In this document: in pieces, positions 51,772 through 59,872 of the stretch
How positions within the stretch are numbered: the first letter of the stretch is position 1
Layout of the letters: each line of letters opens with the position of its first letter
The notes under the pieces: model-generated
The model's input: the letters and a program-made list of their open reading frames with translations, nothing else
What the model was told of the DNA's origin: nothing
Databases searched by the model: none
Translations under genes and position numbers: made by a program
Assembly (NCBI RefSeq): GCF_005048155.1
Contig: NZ_SUMB01000002.1
Span: 372,001 to 436,000 of the forward strand
Reading direction: 5' to 3'
DNA length: 64,000 bases
From: Streptomyces piniterrae
GTDB taxonomy: Bacteria; Actinomycetota; Actinomycetes; Streptomycetales; Streptomycetaceae

Positions 51772-53304
51772 GTGACCACCACCCGCACTCTCCCCACCAC
51801 CGACGACCTGCGCGCCCGTGCCCGAGCCGCCCTGAAGCGGATCGGAGTCAGCGTTCCGGAAGGCACCGACTTCGCCGCCCGCACACCCATCACCGGCGAC
51901 GAACTCTTCGGCCTCGCGGCCGCCGGCCCGGCAGACACCGAGGCGGCCATCGCCGCCACCCGCGAGGCCTTCCTCACCTGGCGCACCACACCGGCGCCCC
52001 GGCGCGGTGAACTCGTCCGCCGGCTTGGCGAGTTGCTGCGTGATCACAAGAGCGACCTGGCCGACCTCATCACCATCGAAGCGGGCAAGATCCGTTCGGA
52101 GGCGCTCGGCGAGGTCCAGGAGATGATCGACATCTGTGACTTCGCGGTGGGCCTGTCCCGTCAGCTCTACGGCCGCACCATCGCCTCCGAGCGTCCGGGC
52201 CACCGTCTCGCCGAGACCTGGCACCCGCTCGGTGTCGTCGGTGTCATCTCCGCGTTCAACTTCCCCGCCGCCGTGTGGTCGTGGAACACCGCCGTGGCCC
52301 TGGCCTGCGGCGACACCGTGATCTGGAAGCCGTCCGAGCTCACCCCGCTCATCTCGCTGGCCTGCGACCGGCTGCTGGACCAGGCGGCCGAAGACGTCGG
52401 CGTGCCCCGCGATGTGCACCGTCTGCTGCTCGGCGACCGTGCCATCGGCGAGCAACTCGTGGACGATGCGCGCATCGCCCTCGTGAGCGCCACCGGCTCC
52501 ACCCGTATGGGGCGCGAGGTCGGCCCGCGTGTCGCGGCCCGCTTCGGGCGCAGCCTCCTCGAACTCGGTGGCAACAACGCGGCCGTCGTCGCGCCCTCCG
52601 CCGACCTCGACCTCGCCGTACAGGGCATCGTCTTCGCCGCGGCCGGGACGGCGGGACAGCGCTGTACGACCCTGCGGCGCCTGATCGTCCACCGCGACAT
52701 CGCCGACACCCTCATCGCCCGGCTGACCGCCGCGTACGCCAAGCTCCCCATCGGCGACCCCTTCGACGAAAGCACCCTGGTCGGACCGCTGATCACCACC
52801 AAGGCGCTGGACGGCATGCAGGACGCCCTCACCCGCGCACAGGCGCAGGGCGGCAAGATCCTCGCGGGCGGCGGCCGGCGCCTCGCCGACGCCGCGCCCC
52901 GGGCCGCGTACGTCGAGCCGGTCATCGTCCGCGTCGACGAACAGACGGAGGTCGTCCGGGAGGAGACCTTCGCCCCGGTCCTCTACGTGCTGACGTACGA
53001 CTCCCTCGCGGAGGCCATCGCGCTGCACAACGACGTTCCGCAGGGCCTGTCGTCCAGCATCTTCACCCGCGACCAGCAGGAAGCCGAGCTCTTCCTCTCC
53101 GCCGAGGGCTCCGACTGCGGCATCGCCAACGTCAACATCGGCACGTCCGGGGCGGAGATCGGCGGTGCGTTCGGCGGTGAGAAGGAGACCGGCGGGGGCC
53201 GCGAATCCGGCTCCGACGCGTGGCGTGCCTATATGCGCCCGGCCACCAACACCATCAACTACTCCGGCCGGCTCGCGCTCGCCCAGAACGTGAGCTTCCT
53301 CTAG
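51772..53304 (+). CDS. amaB: Aldehyde dehydrogenase, ALDH7/aminoadipate-semialdehyde dehydrogenase-like
   Basis: 510 residues. GTG 51772 follows AAGGAG. ALDH hallmarks are GVISAFNFPAAVWSWN, GSTRMGR, the catalytic Glu in LLELGGNNAAVV and the catalytic Cys in GTAGQRCTTLRRL, all in the ALDH7 (antiquitin) form. That family oxidises 2-aminoadipate-6-semialdehyde (from piperideine-6-carboxylate) to 2-aminoadipate with NAD(P)+, which fits the preceding genes. The start of the protein (TTTRTLPTTDDLRARARAALKRIGV) also matches this family. Confidence 0.9.
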   Translation: MTTTRTLPTTDDLRARARAALKRIGVSVPEGTDFAARTPITGDELFGLAAAGPADTEAAIAATREAFLTWRTTPAPRRGELVRRLGELLRDHKSDLADLITIEAGKIRSEALGEVQEMIDICDFAVGLSRQLYGRTIASERPGHRLAETWHPLGVVGVISAFNFPAAVWSWNTAVALACGDTVIWKPSELTPLISLACDRLLDQAAEDVGVPRDVHRLLLGDRAIGEQLVDDARIALVSATGSTRMGREVGPRVAARFGRSLLELGGNNAAVVAPSADLDLAVQGIVFAAAGTAGQRCTTLRRLIVHRDIADTLIARLTAAYAKLPIGDPFDESTLVGPLITTKALDGMQDALTRAQAQGGKILAGGGRRLADAAPRAAYVEPVIVRVDEQTEVVREETFAPVLYVLTYDSLAEAIALHNDVPQGLSSSIFTRDQQEAELFLSAEGSDCGIANVNIGTSGAEIGGAFGGEKETGGGRESGSDAWRAYMRPATNTINYSGRLALAQNVSFL

Positions 53305-53344
53305 GGCCGGAGCCGGAGCCGGGGCCGGGCGGCGGTGCGGGGGG

Positions 53345-53989
53345 CTAGTCGGCGCGGCCGGTCGCTGCCACGGTCACGCCCAGGCCGATCATCGCGAAGC
53401 CGCCCGCCCCGCCGACCATCGACAGGCGGCGGTCCGAGCGGGCGAACCAGGAACGGGCCGCCGCGGCACCCAGGCCCCACAGGGTGTCCGAGATCATGCC
53501 GATGGCGACCGGGACCAGCCCCAACACCATCATCTGGCCGGGGACATGGCCCGCCGAGTGGTTCACGAACTGGGGCAGGACCGCCGCGAAGAAGACGACG
53601 CCCTTCGGGTTGGTGACGCCCACGAAAATGCCGTCCAGGATCGTGCGCAGATCACCGCGCCGCTCGGCGACCGGGGCCTCCAGGTCCGCCGCGCGCATCT
53701 TCTTGCGGTGCCGGAAAGCCTGCACGCCGAGGTAGACGAGATACGCCGCGCCGGCCAGCTTGACGCCCATGAAAACCGCCGCCGAACTCTCCACCAGCGC
53801 GCCGAGGCCCCACGCCACAGCGATCACCAGGAGGTACGAACCGACCAGGTTGCCGAGGACCGTTGCGAGCGCTGTGCGGCGGCCGTGCGCGAGGGCCCGG
53901 CCGATCACGAACAGCACGCTCGGCCCCGGAACCACGATCACCAGCAGCGACATCGCCGCGAACGCGAGAATGCTCTCCACGGACACCAT
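53345..53989 (-). CDS. LysE family amino-acid exporter
   Basis: 214 residues from ATG 53989, with AGGAGG 11 bp upstream. Six hydrophobic segments and the LysE/RhtB signature near the N-terminus (VVPGPSVLFVIGRALAHGRR), then NLVGSYLLVI and FVGVTNPKGVVFFAAVLPQF. Exports lysine, threonine/homoserine or another amino acid. Convergent with the lysine-catabolism-like genes, so a role in balancing intracellular lysine is plausible, though the family is broad. Confidence 0.9.
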   Translation of the reverse strand: MVSVESILAFAAMSLLVIVVPGPSVLFVIGRALAHGRRTALATVLGNLVGSYLLVIAVAWGLGALVESSAAVFMGVKLAGAAYLVYLGVQAFRHRKKMRAADLEAPVAERRGDLRTILDGIFVGVTNPKGVVFFAAVLPQFVNHSAGHVPGQMMVLGLVPVAIGMISDTLWGLGAAAARSWFARSDRRLSMVGGAGGFAMIGLGVTVAATGRAD

Positions 53990-54133
53990 CTGTCCGACAC
54001 CTCCTGGATTACTTCCAGTGGTCATACAAACAGATGGCGGGCTGTCCGCTCTAGGCTCGTCCACCTGCCGATATCGCCGGGCGCCGACATGGCGGTGGCG
54101 CCCGTCGCTTGGCGGGGGCTCGTCGTGGCGCGG

Positions 54134-54841
54134 TCAGATCCAGTACGGCGCGGCCGGGAGCGTATCGGCCCCCGAAGCGGTGAGTTCGGCGCCGGGCGAG
54201 CGGCCGGTGAGCCAGGCGAGGAGAGCGGCCTGGGTGCCGGTGACGACCGGGCCGCCGGTGCCGAGTTCATGGGCGAGGCCGGTGTCGGTCGCCTCGATCC
54301 GCAGGGGCGCGATGCCGTCGCGGCGGCGCTGGGCCGCGATGAGGTCGTCGATGATCCAGCGGGCGGCGGACGGTGGGACATCGGCGAAGGTGTAACCGGC
54401 GGCCAGATCGGCGTGATGCACTTCCAGTTCCCGCAGCCGCGTGGGCACCAGGGTCGCGGGCGTGCGCAGTTCACCGGTGCGCATCCGCACTTCGGCCCGC
54501 CAGGCCTCCGCGGGCAGGGCGCGTACGGCCTCCTCGAAGCGCGCGGCGCCGGCGGTGACATCGTCGACGAGCTCCGCGACCGGTCGCGCGGCGCCCGCCT
54601 CGATCTCCGCGGCACGTGCCGCCATGCTCGGGTACTGCGGCGTCTCGACTCCCGTGCGGGCCCAGGTGAGCAGCCGGCAGAGGCTGTCGCCGGCACGCGC
54701 CACATGGGTGATCACATGGCCTCGGGTCCACGGTGGTACCAGTGTCGCCGCACCGATCTGCTCGTCGGTGAGGGCCCTGACGGTGGCGACGAAACGGTCC
54801 GTGGCTTCGGCTATCGGGCCCAGGGCCTCGGTGACCTGCAT
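54134..54841 (-). CDS. Mycothiol-dependent maleylpyruvate isomerase family protein
   Basis: 235 residues from ATG 54841 after GGGGGGGAG; ATG 54895 lies upstream without a ribosome site. The DinB/MDMPI N-terminal four-helix bundle shows VPPWTRGHVITHVARAGDSLCRLL with the conserved His residues that bind zinc, and later RLRELEVHHADLAAGY. Members use mycothiol, an actinobacterial thiol, to isomerise maleylpyruvate or transfer thiols to other electrophiles. No gentisate pathway genes adjoin, so the substrate is open. Confidence 0.88.
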   Translation of the reverse strand: MQVTEALGPIAEATDRFVATVRALTDEQIGAATLVPPWTRGHVITHVARAGDSLCRLLTWARTGVETPQYPSMAARAAEIEAGAARPVAELVDDVTAGAARFEEAVRALPAEAWRAEVRMRTGELRTPATLVPTRLRELEVHHADLAAGYTFADVPPSAARWIIDDLIAAQRRRDGIAPLRIEATDTGLAHELGTGGPVVTGTQAALLAWLTGRSPGAELTASGADTLPAAPYWI

Positions 54842-55046
54842 GACTCCCCCCCGCAGCTCTTCACCTCTGTCCGCCATGCGGGATATGAAATCCACATGGC
54901 GGTAGGAATGTGACCCTAAGTGGCGTGCCGACAGACGTCAACGGAAGGTCGGGGACGTGCCACTTCCAGCCCGTCCGCAGATGCCGTCTCGGCGGTTTCT
55001 GCCACGATGAGGGGAGTGCGGTCCTTCCCCGGCCAAGGAGGCGGAG

Positions 55047-57548
55047 GTGCACGACGCGACGGACGCCGACCGCTCCGCGGAGCACAGCCGGGCACCGGTC
55101 GAACGCATCGACGCGGTGATGTTCGACATCGGCGGAACCGTCTACGACGACGAGCGTTTCGTCCAGGCGCTGTACCGGGCGACCTGCGACCTGGCGGGCG
55201 ACATCGACGAGACCGAATTCTGGGATTTCTACGACTCCGTCCGCGCCGGAGGAACCCCGCTCCGTCCCGCGTTCGCCGACCGGTTCGTACCCGGCGGCGA
55301 TGTCACCCTGCTGCACAAACAGATCGTGAAGCACTGGGAGTACCCCGTCGAGGCGCTCTACCCCGACGTGCAACCGGTGTTCGCGGTACTGGCGCGGCAG
55401 TACCGGCTCGGCATCCTCTCCAACTCGCCGCCGCAGGTCCGGGACGCGCTGCGCCGGGACGGCCTGGACGTCCTGTTCAAGGCGATCCTGCTGGGCGGCA
55501 TCGACACCGCCGAAAAGCCCGCTCTCCGTGCCTTCCGCGATGTGCTGGAGAGGATGGACGTCCCGCCCGAGCACGCCGTCTACGTGGGCAACCGCCTCGA
55601 CGCCGACGTCCGGGGCGCCGCCCGCGCCGGGATGCGCACCGTATGGCTGCTGCGCGGCGAGGCCCCGCCGGCCCCCGTCCTCGATCAGCTGGCCCAGGCC
55701 GACGGGGTGATCACCTCACTGACCGGACTGCCGCTGGCACTGGCCCGGCTGGAGAACCGGGCCCCGCCGGCGGCACCGCGGGTACGGGGCGTGTCCACCG
55801 CGGCGCTCGACATCACCGGGCAGTACCGGACCCGGCAGCGCCTGGCCATCGTGAACGCGGCCAGCGTACGCATCGGCTCCGCCCTCGACATCACGCAAAC
55901 GGCCCAGGAGCTGGCGGATGTCGCCACCGAGCACTTCGCCGACTTCGTCGCCGTCGACCTGATCGAGGACGTCTTCCGCGGCACTCCGCTGCCACCGGAA
56001 CCGGCCAGCGAGCCCGTCCTGTGCCGTGCCGCGCAAGGGTCCGTCCTCGACGGCTGCCCGGAGTCCGTCATCGCCCCGGGCCAGACGATCCGCTACCCGC
56101 CCGACTCGCCCATGGCCCACGTCCTGACCACCAGGAGGCCCTCGCGGCACTGGGTCGACGACCAGGACATCCAGCGATGGCTGGCCGAGGACCCCTCGCA
56201 CGCCCGCAGCATCGGCCGGCACGGCACCCATTCGCTCATCATGGCGCCGCTCCTGGCCCGCGGGACCCTGCTGGGCATCGCCCAGTACCTGCGGCACCGC
56301 GCCCCCGACGCCTTCGACGCGGACGACCTCCGCCTCGCCGAGGAGATCACCGCACGGGCCGCCCTGGCCATCGACAACGCCCGCCGCTACGCCCGTGAGC
56401 GGGACACCTCGCTGACGCTTCAGCGCAGCCTGCTGCCCCGGCACGCACCCCGGCAGGCCGCGGTGGACGTCGCCTCGCGCTACCTGCCGGCCGGCTCCAC
56501 CGCCGGCGTGGGCGGCGACTGGTTCGACGTCATCCCGCTCTCCGGCGCGCGGGTCGCCCTGATGGTCGGCGACGTCGTCGGCCAGGGCATCCAGGCCTCG
56601 GCGACCATGGGGCGACTGCGCACGGCGGCACTGACCCTCGCCGACATCGACATGCCGCCCGACGAACTGCTCACCCACCTCGACGACGTCGTACTGCGCC
56701 TGGACCGCGAAGAGGCGCCGCAAGGGGCCCGGACCACCGTGCCGGAGGCCGAGGTCGCGGGCGCCACCTGTCTCTACGCCGTCTACGACCCGGTCTCCCG
56801 TATCTGCACGTTGGCCCGCGCCGGACACCTCGCACCCGCGATCGTCTACCCGGACGGCATGGTCGACCTGCCCGAACTGCCGCCGGGACCGCCGCTGGGC
56901 CTCGGCGGCCTGCCCTTCGAGTCCGCGGAACTCCGCCTGCCCGAAGGCAGCCTGATCGCCCTGTTCACCGACGGCCTGGTCCGATCCGCAGGCCGCGACA
57001 TCGAACTCGGACTCCAGCAGCTGCGCCACAGCCTGGCCGGCGCCACCACCTCGTCCCTGGAGCAGACCTGCGACGACCTGCTCCGGACGCTGCTCCCCGA
57101 GAGCCCCACGGACGACGTCGCCCTCCTCGTCGCCCGCACCCACTCCCTCGACGCCTCTCAGGTCGCGACCTGGGACCTGGACCCCGACCCGGCCCTGGTG
57201 GCGCACGCACGTGAACTGACCACCCGTCAACTTTCCGACTGGGGACTGGACGAGACGGCGTTCGTCAGTGAACTGGTCGTCAGCGAACTGGTCACCAACG
57301 CCATCCGCTACGGCCGTCCGCCGCTCCAGCTGCGTCTGATCCACGACACCGGCCTGATCTGCGAGGTCTCCGACGCCAGCAGCACCGCACCCCACATGCG
57401 CCGGGCCCGGGTCTTCGACGAGGGCGGCCGCGGTCTGCTCCTCGTCGCCCAGCTGACCCAGCGCTGGGGCACCCGCTACACCGGCACCGGAAAGACGATC
57501 TGGGCCGAGCAGGCGCTGGGAACGGGGGCGGGGGTCGGCTCCGCGTAA
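55047..57548 (+). CDS. HAD - GAF - PP2C (SpoIIE) phosphatase - HATPase fusion
   Basis: 833 residues; GTG 55047 with GGAGGCGGAG upstream. The HAD-like domain (about 20-240) shows MFDIGGTVYD, ILSNSPPQVR and VYVGNRLDADVRGA. The second nucleophile-loop Asp of DxDxT is Gly, so phosphatase activity is doubtful. GAF domain about 270-450. PP2C/SpoIIE phosphatase about 475-705, with GGDWFDVIPL and VGDVVGQGIQA. C-terminal HATPase_c anti-sigma-like kinase domain about 720-825, with SELVTNAIRYG. It likely controls anti-anti-sigma phosphorylation in response to a GAF ligand. GAF-PP2C-HATPase is common in Streptomyces; the N-terminal HAD is the unusual part. Confidence 0.9.
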   Translation: MHDATDADRSAEHSRAPVERIDAVMFDIGGTVYDDERFVQALYRATCDLAGDIDETEFWDFYDSVRAGGTPLRPAFADRFVPGGDVTLLHKQIVKHWEYPVEALYPDVQPVFAVLARQYRLGILSNSPPQVRDALRRDGLDVLFKAILLGGIDTAEKPALRAFRDVLERMDVPPEHAVYVGNRLDADVRGAARAGMRTVWLLRGEAPPAPVLDQLAQADGVITSLTGLPLALARLENRAPPAAPRVRGVSTAALDITGQYRTRQRLAIVNAASVRIGSALDITQTAQELADVATEHFADFVAVDLIEDVFRGTPLPPEPASEPVLCRAAQGSVLDGCPESVIAPGQTIRYPPDSPMAHVLTTRRPSRHWVDDQDIQRWLAEDPSHARSIGRHGTHSLIMAPLLARGTLLGIAQYLRHRAPDAFDADDLRLAEEITARAALAIDNARRYARERDTSLTLQRSLLPRHAPRQAAVDVASRYLPAGSTAGVGGDWFDVIPLSGARVALMVGDVVGQGIQASATMGRLRTAALTLADIDMPPDELLTHLDDVVLRLDREEAPQGARTTVPEAEVAGATCLYAVYDPVSRICTLARAGHLAPAIVYPDGMVDLPELPPGPPLGLGGLPFESAELRLPEGSLIALFTDGLVRSAGRDIELGLQQLRHSLAGATTSSLEQTCDDLLRTLLPESPTDDVALLVARTHSLDASQVATWDLDPDPALVAHARELTTRQLSDWGLDETAFVSELVVSELVTNAIRYGRPPLQLRLIHDTGLICEVSDASSTAPHMRRARVFDEGGRGLLLVAQLTQRWGTRYTGTGKTIWAEQALGTGAGVGSA

Positions 57549-57840
57549 ACCAGCGCATCGCTTCGCCATAACGCCCTCGATAAAAAGAGAGGCGCCATTC
57601 CACTTTCCGTCGGAGACGGAATGCAGAACTCCACTCGGAATGTTCAATTCGGAACGAAGTGGGCTCAAAAAAATTTTCTGGACGAATCGTGTGTACTCGT
57701 GTGATCCTGCAGTAGCCGCGGTCGGGGGACACCTAGGCGGTGAACGGGGGGATCACCATCTCTTCTGCATGCCTGCGTTCGACCAAGCGCAGTAATCACG
57801 CCCATGGGCTCACGCATTTCGGCGTGCGCCGCGCATCCGC
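57549..57840. promoter_or_regulatory. AT-richer promoter region of the diaminopropionate operon
   Basis: Holds a TTCCGTC-GGA-GACGGAA hairpin (57605-57621), a run of seven A followed by TTTT near 57667, and a CACGC/GCGTG stem just before the first start codon. The first hairpin and the CGCCCTC/GAGAGGCG pair at about 57571 may terminate the upstream gene. The drop in GC fits a regulated promoter. No known operator recognised. Confidence 0.5.
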
Positions 57841-58854
57841 ATGCCCATCCACACACAGCGTTGGATTCCAGTGATAGCAGAGGAAGTTTATGATCTGGTG
57901 CTGGATGACGTGTTCATCCGGGCCGATCACCTAGTACCTGGAAGCTCAGTCTTCCTTAAACTCGAGGGCCTCAATCCGGCCGGCTCGGTGAAGCTCAAGA
58001 CCGCAGTCGCCCTGGTGGCCCAGGCAGAGGAATCGGGTCGCGAATTCCCGCGCACCCGGCTCATCGAATCGACGTCGGGAAACCTCGGTGTGGCGCTGGC
58101 CATGGTCTGCGCCGCAAAGGGTTACCGCCTGACCTGCGTGACGGATCCCAATGCCAACGCCCAGTCGATGCGCCTGATGGAGGCGCTCGGCGCCGAGGTG
58201 GTGGTGATCGACGTACGCGACGGCAACGGCGGCTACCTGCAGTCCCGCATCAACTACATCCGTGACCGCGTGGCACGCGAGCCGAACACGTACTGGCTGA
58301 ACCAGTACGCGAACCCGGCCGGCCCGCAGGCACACCGCGACCGCACGGGACGGGCCATCTTCGACGAGCTCGGCCACGTCGACTACGCCTTCATCGGGGC
58401 CGGCACCACCGGCACCCTGATGGGCTGCGCGGAGTTCTTCCGGCAGCACAGTCCGGCCACCCGGATCATCGCCGTCGATTCGGTCGGATCGGTGTCCTTC
58501 GGCGGTCCGCCGGCCCGGCGCCACATTCCCGGGCTCGGTACCAGCAGACGTCCGGAAATCCTCGACGAGGGGAAGATCGACGAGGTCGTCATGATTTCCG
58601 AGGCGGCCGCCGTGGAGATGTGCAGAATGCTCGCGGAAGAACGCGGGCTGCTGCTCGGCGGATCCAGTGGGACGGTTCTTTCCGCGGTCCAGGAAAAGGC
58701 CAAGGAAATCCCCGAGGGCAGCGTTGTGGTGGCGATCTCGCCGGACCTGGGGGAGCGCTATCTGGAGACGATCTACAACGATTCATGGGTCGCCGACCGA
58801 TGGCCCGAGCTCACTTACCAAGAAATATCTGAAATTTCTCAGGCCGGCGCCTGA
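57841..58854 (+). CDS. sbnA: SbnA-like PLP synthase of L-2,3-diaminopropionate biosynthesis
   Basis: Cysteine-synthase-fold enzyme that joins O-phospho-L-serine and L-glutamate to N-(1-amino-1-carboxyl-2-ethyl)-glutamate. PLP Lys in NPAGSVKLKTA, substrate loop ESTSGNLGVALAMVC, phosphate loop GAGTTGTLMGCAEFF. 337 residues. SbnA-type features are the short N-terminus (MIAEEVYDLVLDDVFI) and no regulatory domain. The start is uncertain between ATG 57841 and GTG 57871; neither has a good ribosome site. Followed 10 bp later by the SbnB-like gene, the standard partner. Confidence 0.92.
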   Translation: MPIHTQRWIPVIAEEVYDLVLDDVFIRADHLVPGSSVFLKLEGLNPAGSVKLKTAVALVAQAEESGREFPRTRLIESTSGNLGVALAMVCAAKGYRLTCVTDPNANAQSMRLMEALGAEVVVIDVRDGNGGYLQSRINYIRDRVAREPNTYWLNQYANPAGPQAHRDRTGRAIFDELGHVDYAFIGAGTTGTLMGCAEFFRQHSPATRIIAVDSVGSVSFGGPPARRHIPGLGTSRRPEILDEGKIDEVVMISEAAAVEMCRMLAEERGLLLGGSSGTVLSAVQEKAKEIPEGSVVVAISPDLGERYLETIYNDSWVADRWPELTYQEISEISQAGA

Positions 58855-58864
58855 GGAGAGGTGT

Positions 58865-59872
58865 ATGAACATGTTCGACTTCGATGTGGTCGCGGGCGAA
58901 ACCGTACGCGAGGTGCTCAGCGACAAGCGTGCCGAGGTCCTCGGCATCGTGAGCCAGGCCTATCGCAGCCATGAGGCCGGAGAAAGCGTCAACCCCGACA
59001 GCTACTTCCTCCGCTTCCCCGAAAAGCCCGACTCCCGGATCATCGCGCTGCCCGCCTACCTCGGCGCCGACGTCCAGCTCGCGGGCATCAAGTGGATCGC
59101 CAGCTTCCCGCAGAACACCAAGGCCGGAAAGCCCCGCGCCTCGGCCGTGCTCATCCTCAACGACTACGAGACCGGCTACCCGGTGGCCTGCCTGGAAGCC
59201 GCCAACATCAGCGCCGCGCGCACGGCCGCGTCCGCCGCCGTCGCCGCGACCACGCTGCGCCCCGGCGGCTTCGAGGGCACCCGCATCGCGGTCATCGGCG
59301 GCGGCGTCATCGCCCGCAACATCTGCGACTACCTCCACGCCGCCGGCTGTGCCCCGGACGCCTATCTCGTGCACGACCTCCACGAGGAGTCCGGCCAGGC
59401 CCTCGTCGAGCATCTGCGCGGCACCCAGCAGCGCCCCGCCTCGTTCACCGCCGACCTCGGCGCCGCGCTGGAGGCCGAGACCGTCGTCTTCGCCACCACC
59501 GCGCTCGAACCGTACGTCACCACGCCGTTCAAGCCGGGCCAGCTCGTGCTGAACATCTCGCTGCGGGACCTCGCACCCGAGGTCGTGCTGGCGGCGGACA
59601 ACATCCTCGACGACGTCGACCACTGCCTGAAGGCCAACACCTCGCCCCACCTGGCCGAACAGCTCACCGGCTCACGGGACTTCGTGACCGGCACGCTCGC
59701 CGGAGTCCTCAACGGCGAGGTGACCCCGACCGAGGGCCGCCCGGTGATCTTCTCGCCGTTCGGCCTCGGCGTCCTCGATCTGGCCGTCGGCGCCTACGTC
59801 CTGGAGCAGGCCCGTGCCGCCGGCTCGGCCATCGCGGTCCCCAACTTCTTCGGGGAGACCCGGCGATGGTAA
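58865..59872 (+). CDS. sbnB: SbnB-like N-(2-amino-2-carboxyethyl)-glutamate dehydrogenase
   Basis: Ornithine-cyclodeaminase-family NAD+ enzyme (335 aa). It oxidatively cleaves the SbnA product to L-2,3-diaminopropionate and 2-oxoglutarate. Rossmann motif IAVIGGGVIARNICDYL, AALEAETVVFATTA and LNISLRDLAPEVVLAADNILDD. ATG 58865 follows GAGGAGAGG. The product ends RRW, with its last codons overlapping the next start (ATGGTAA at 59866-59872). With SbnA it makes a free L-Dap building block, used in siderophores and several Streptomyces antibiotics. Confidence 0.93.
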   Translation: MNMFDFDVVAGETVREVLSDKRAEVLGIVSQAYRSHEAGESVNPDSYFLRFPEKPDSRIIALPAYLGADVQLAGIKWIASFPQNTKAGKPRASAVLILNDYETGYPVACLEAANISAARTAASAAVAATTLRPGGFEGTRIAVIGGGVIARNICDYLHAAGCAPDAYLVHDLHEESGQALVEHLRGTQQRPASFTADLGAALEAETVVFATTALEPYVTTPFKPGQLVLNISLRDLAPEVVLAADNILDDVDHCLKANTSPHLAEQLTGSRDFVTGTLAGVLNGEVTPTEGRPVIFSPFGLGVLDLAVGAYVLEQARAAGSAIAVPNFFGETRRW

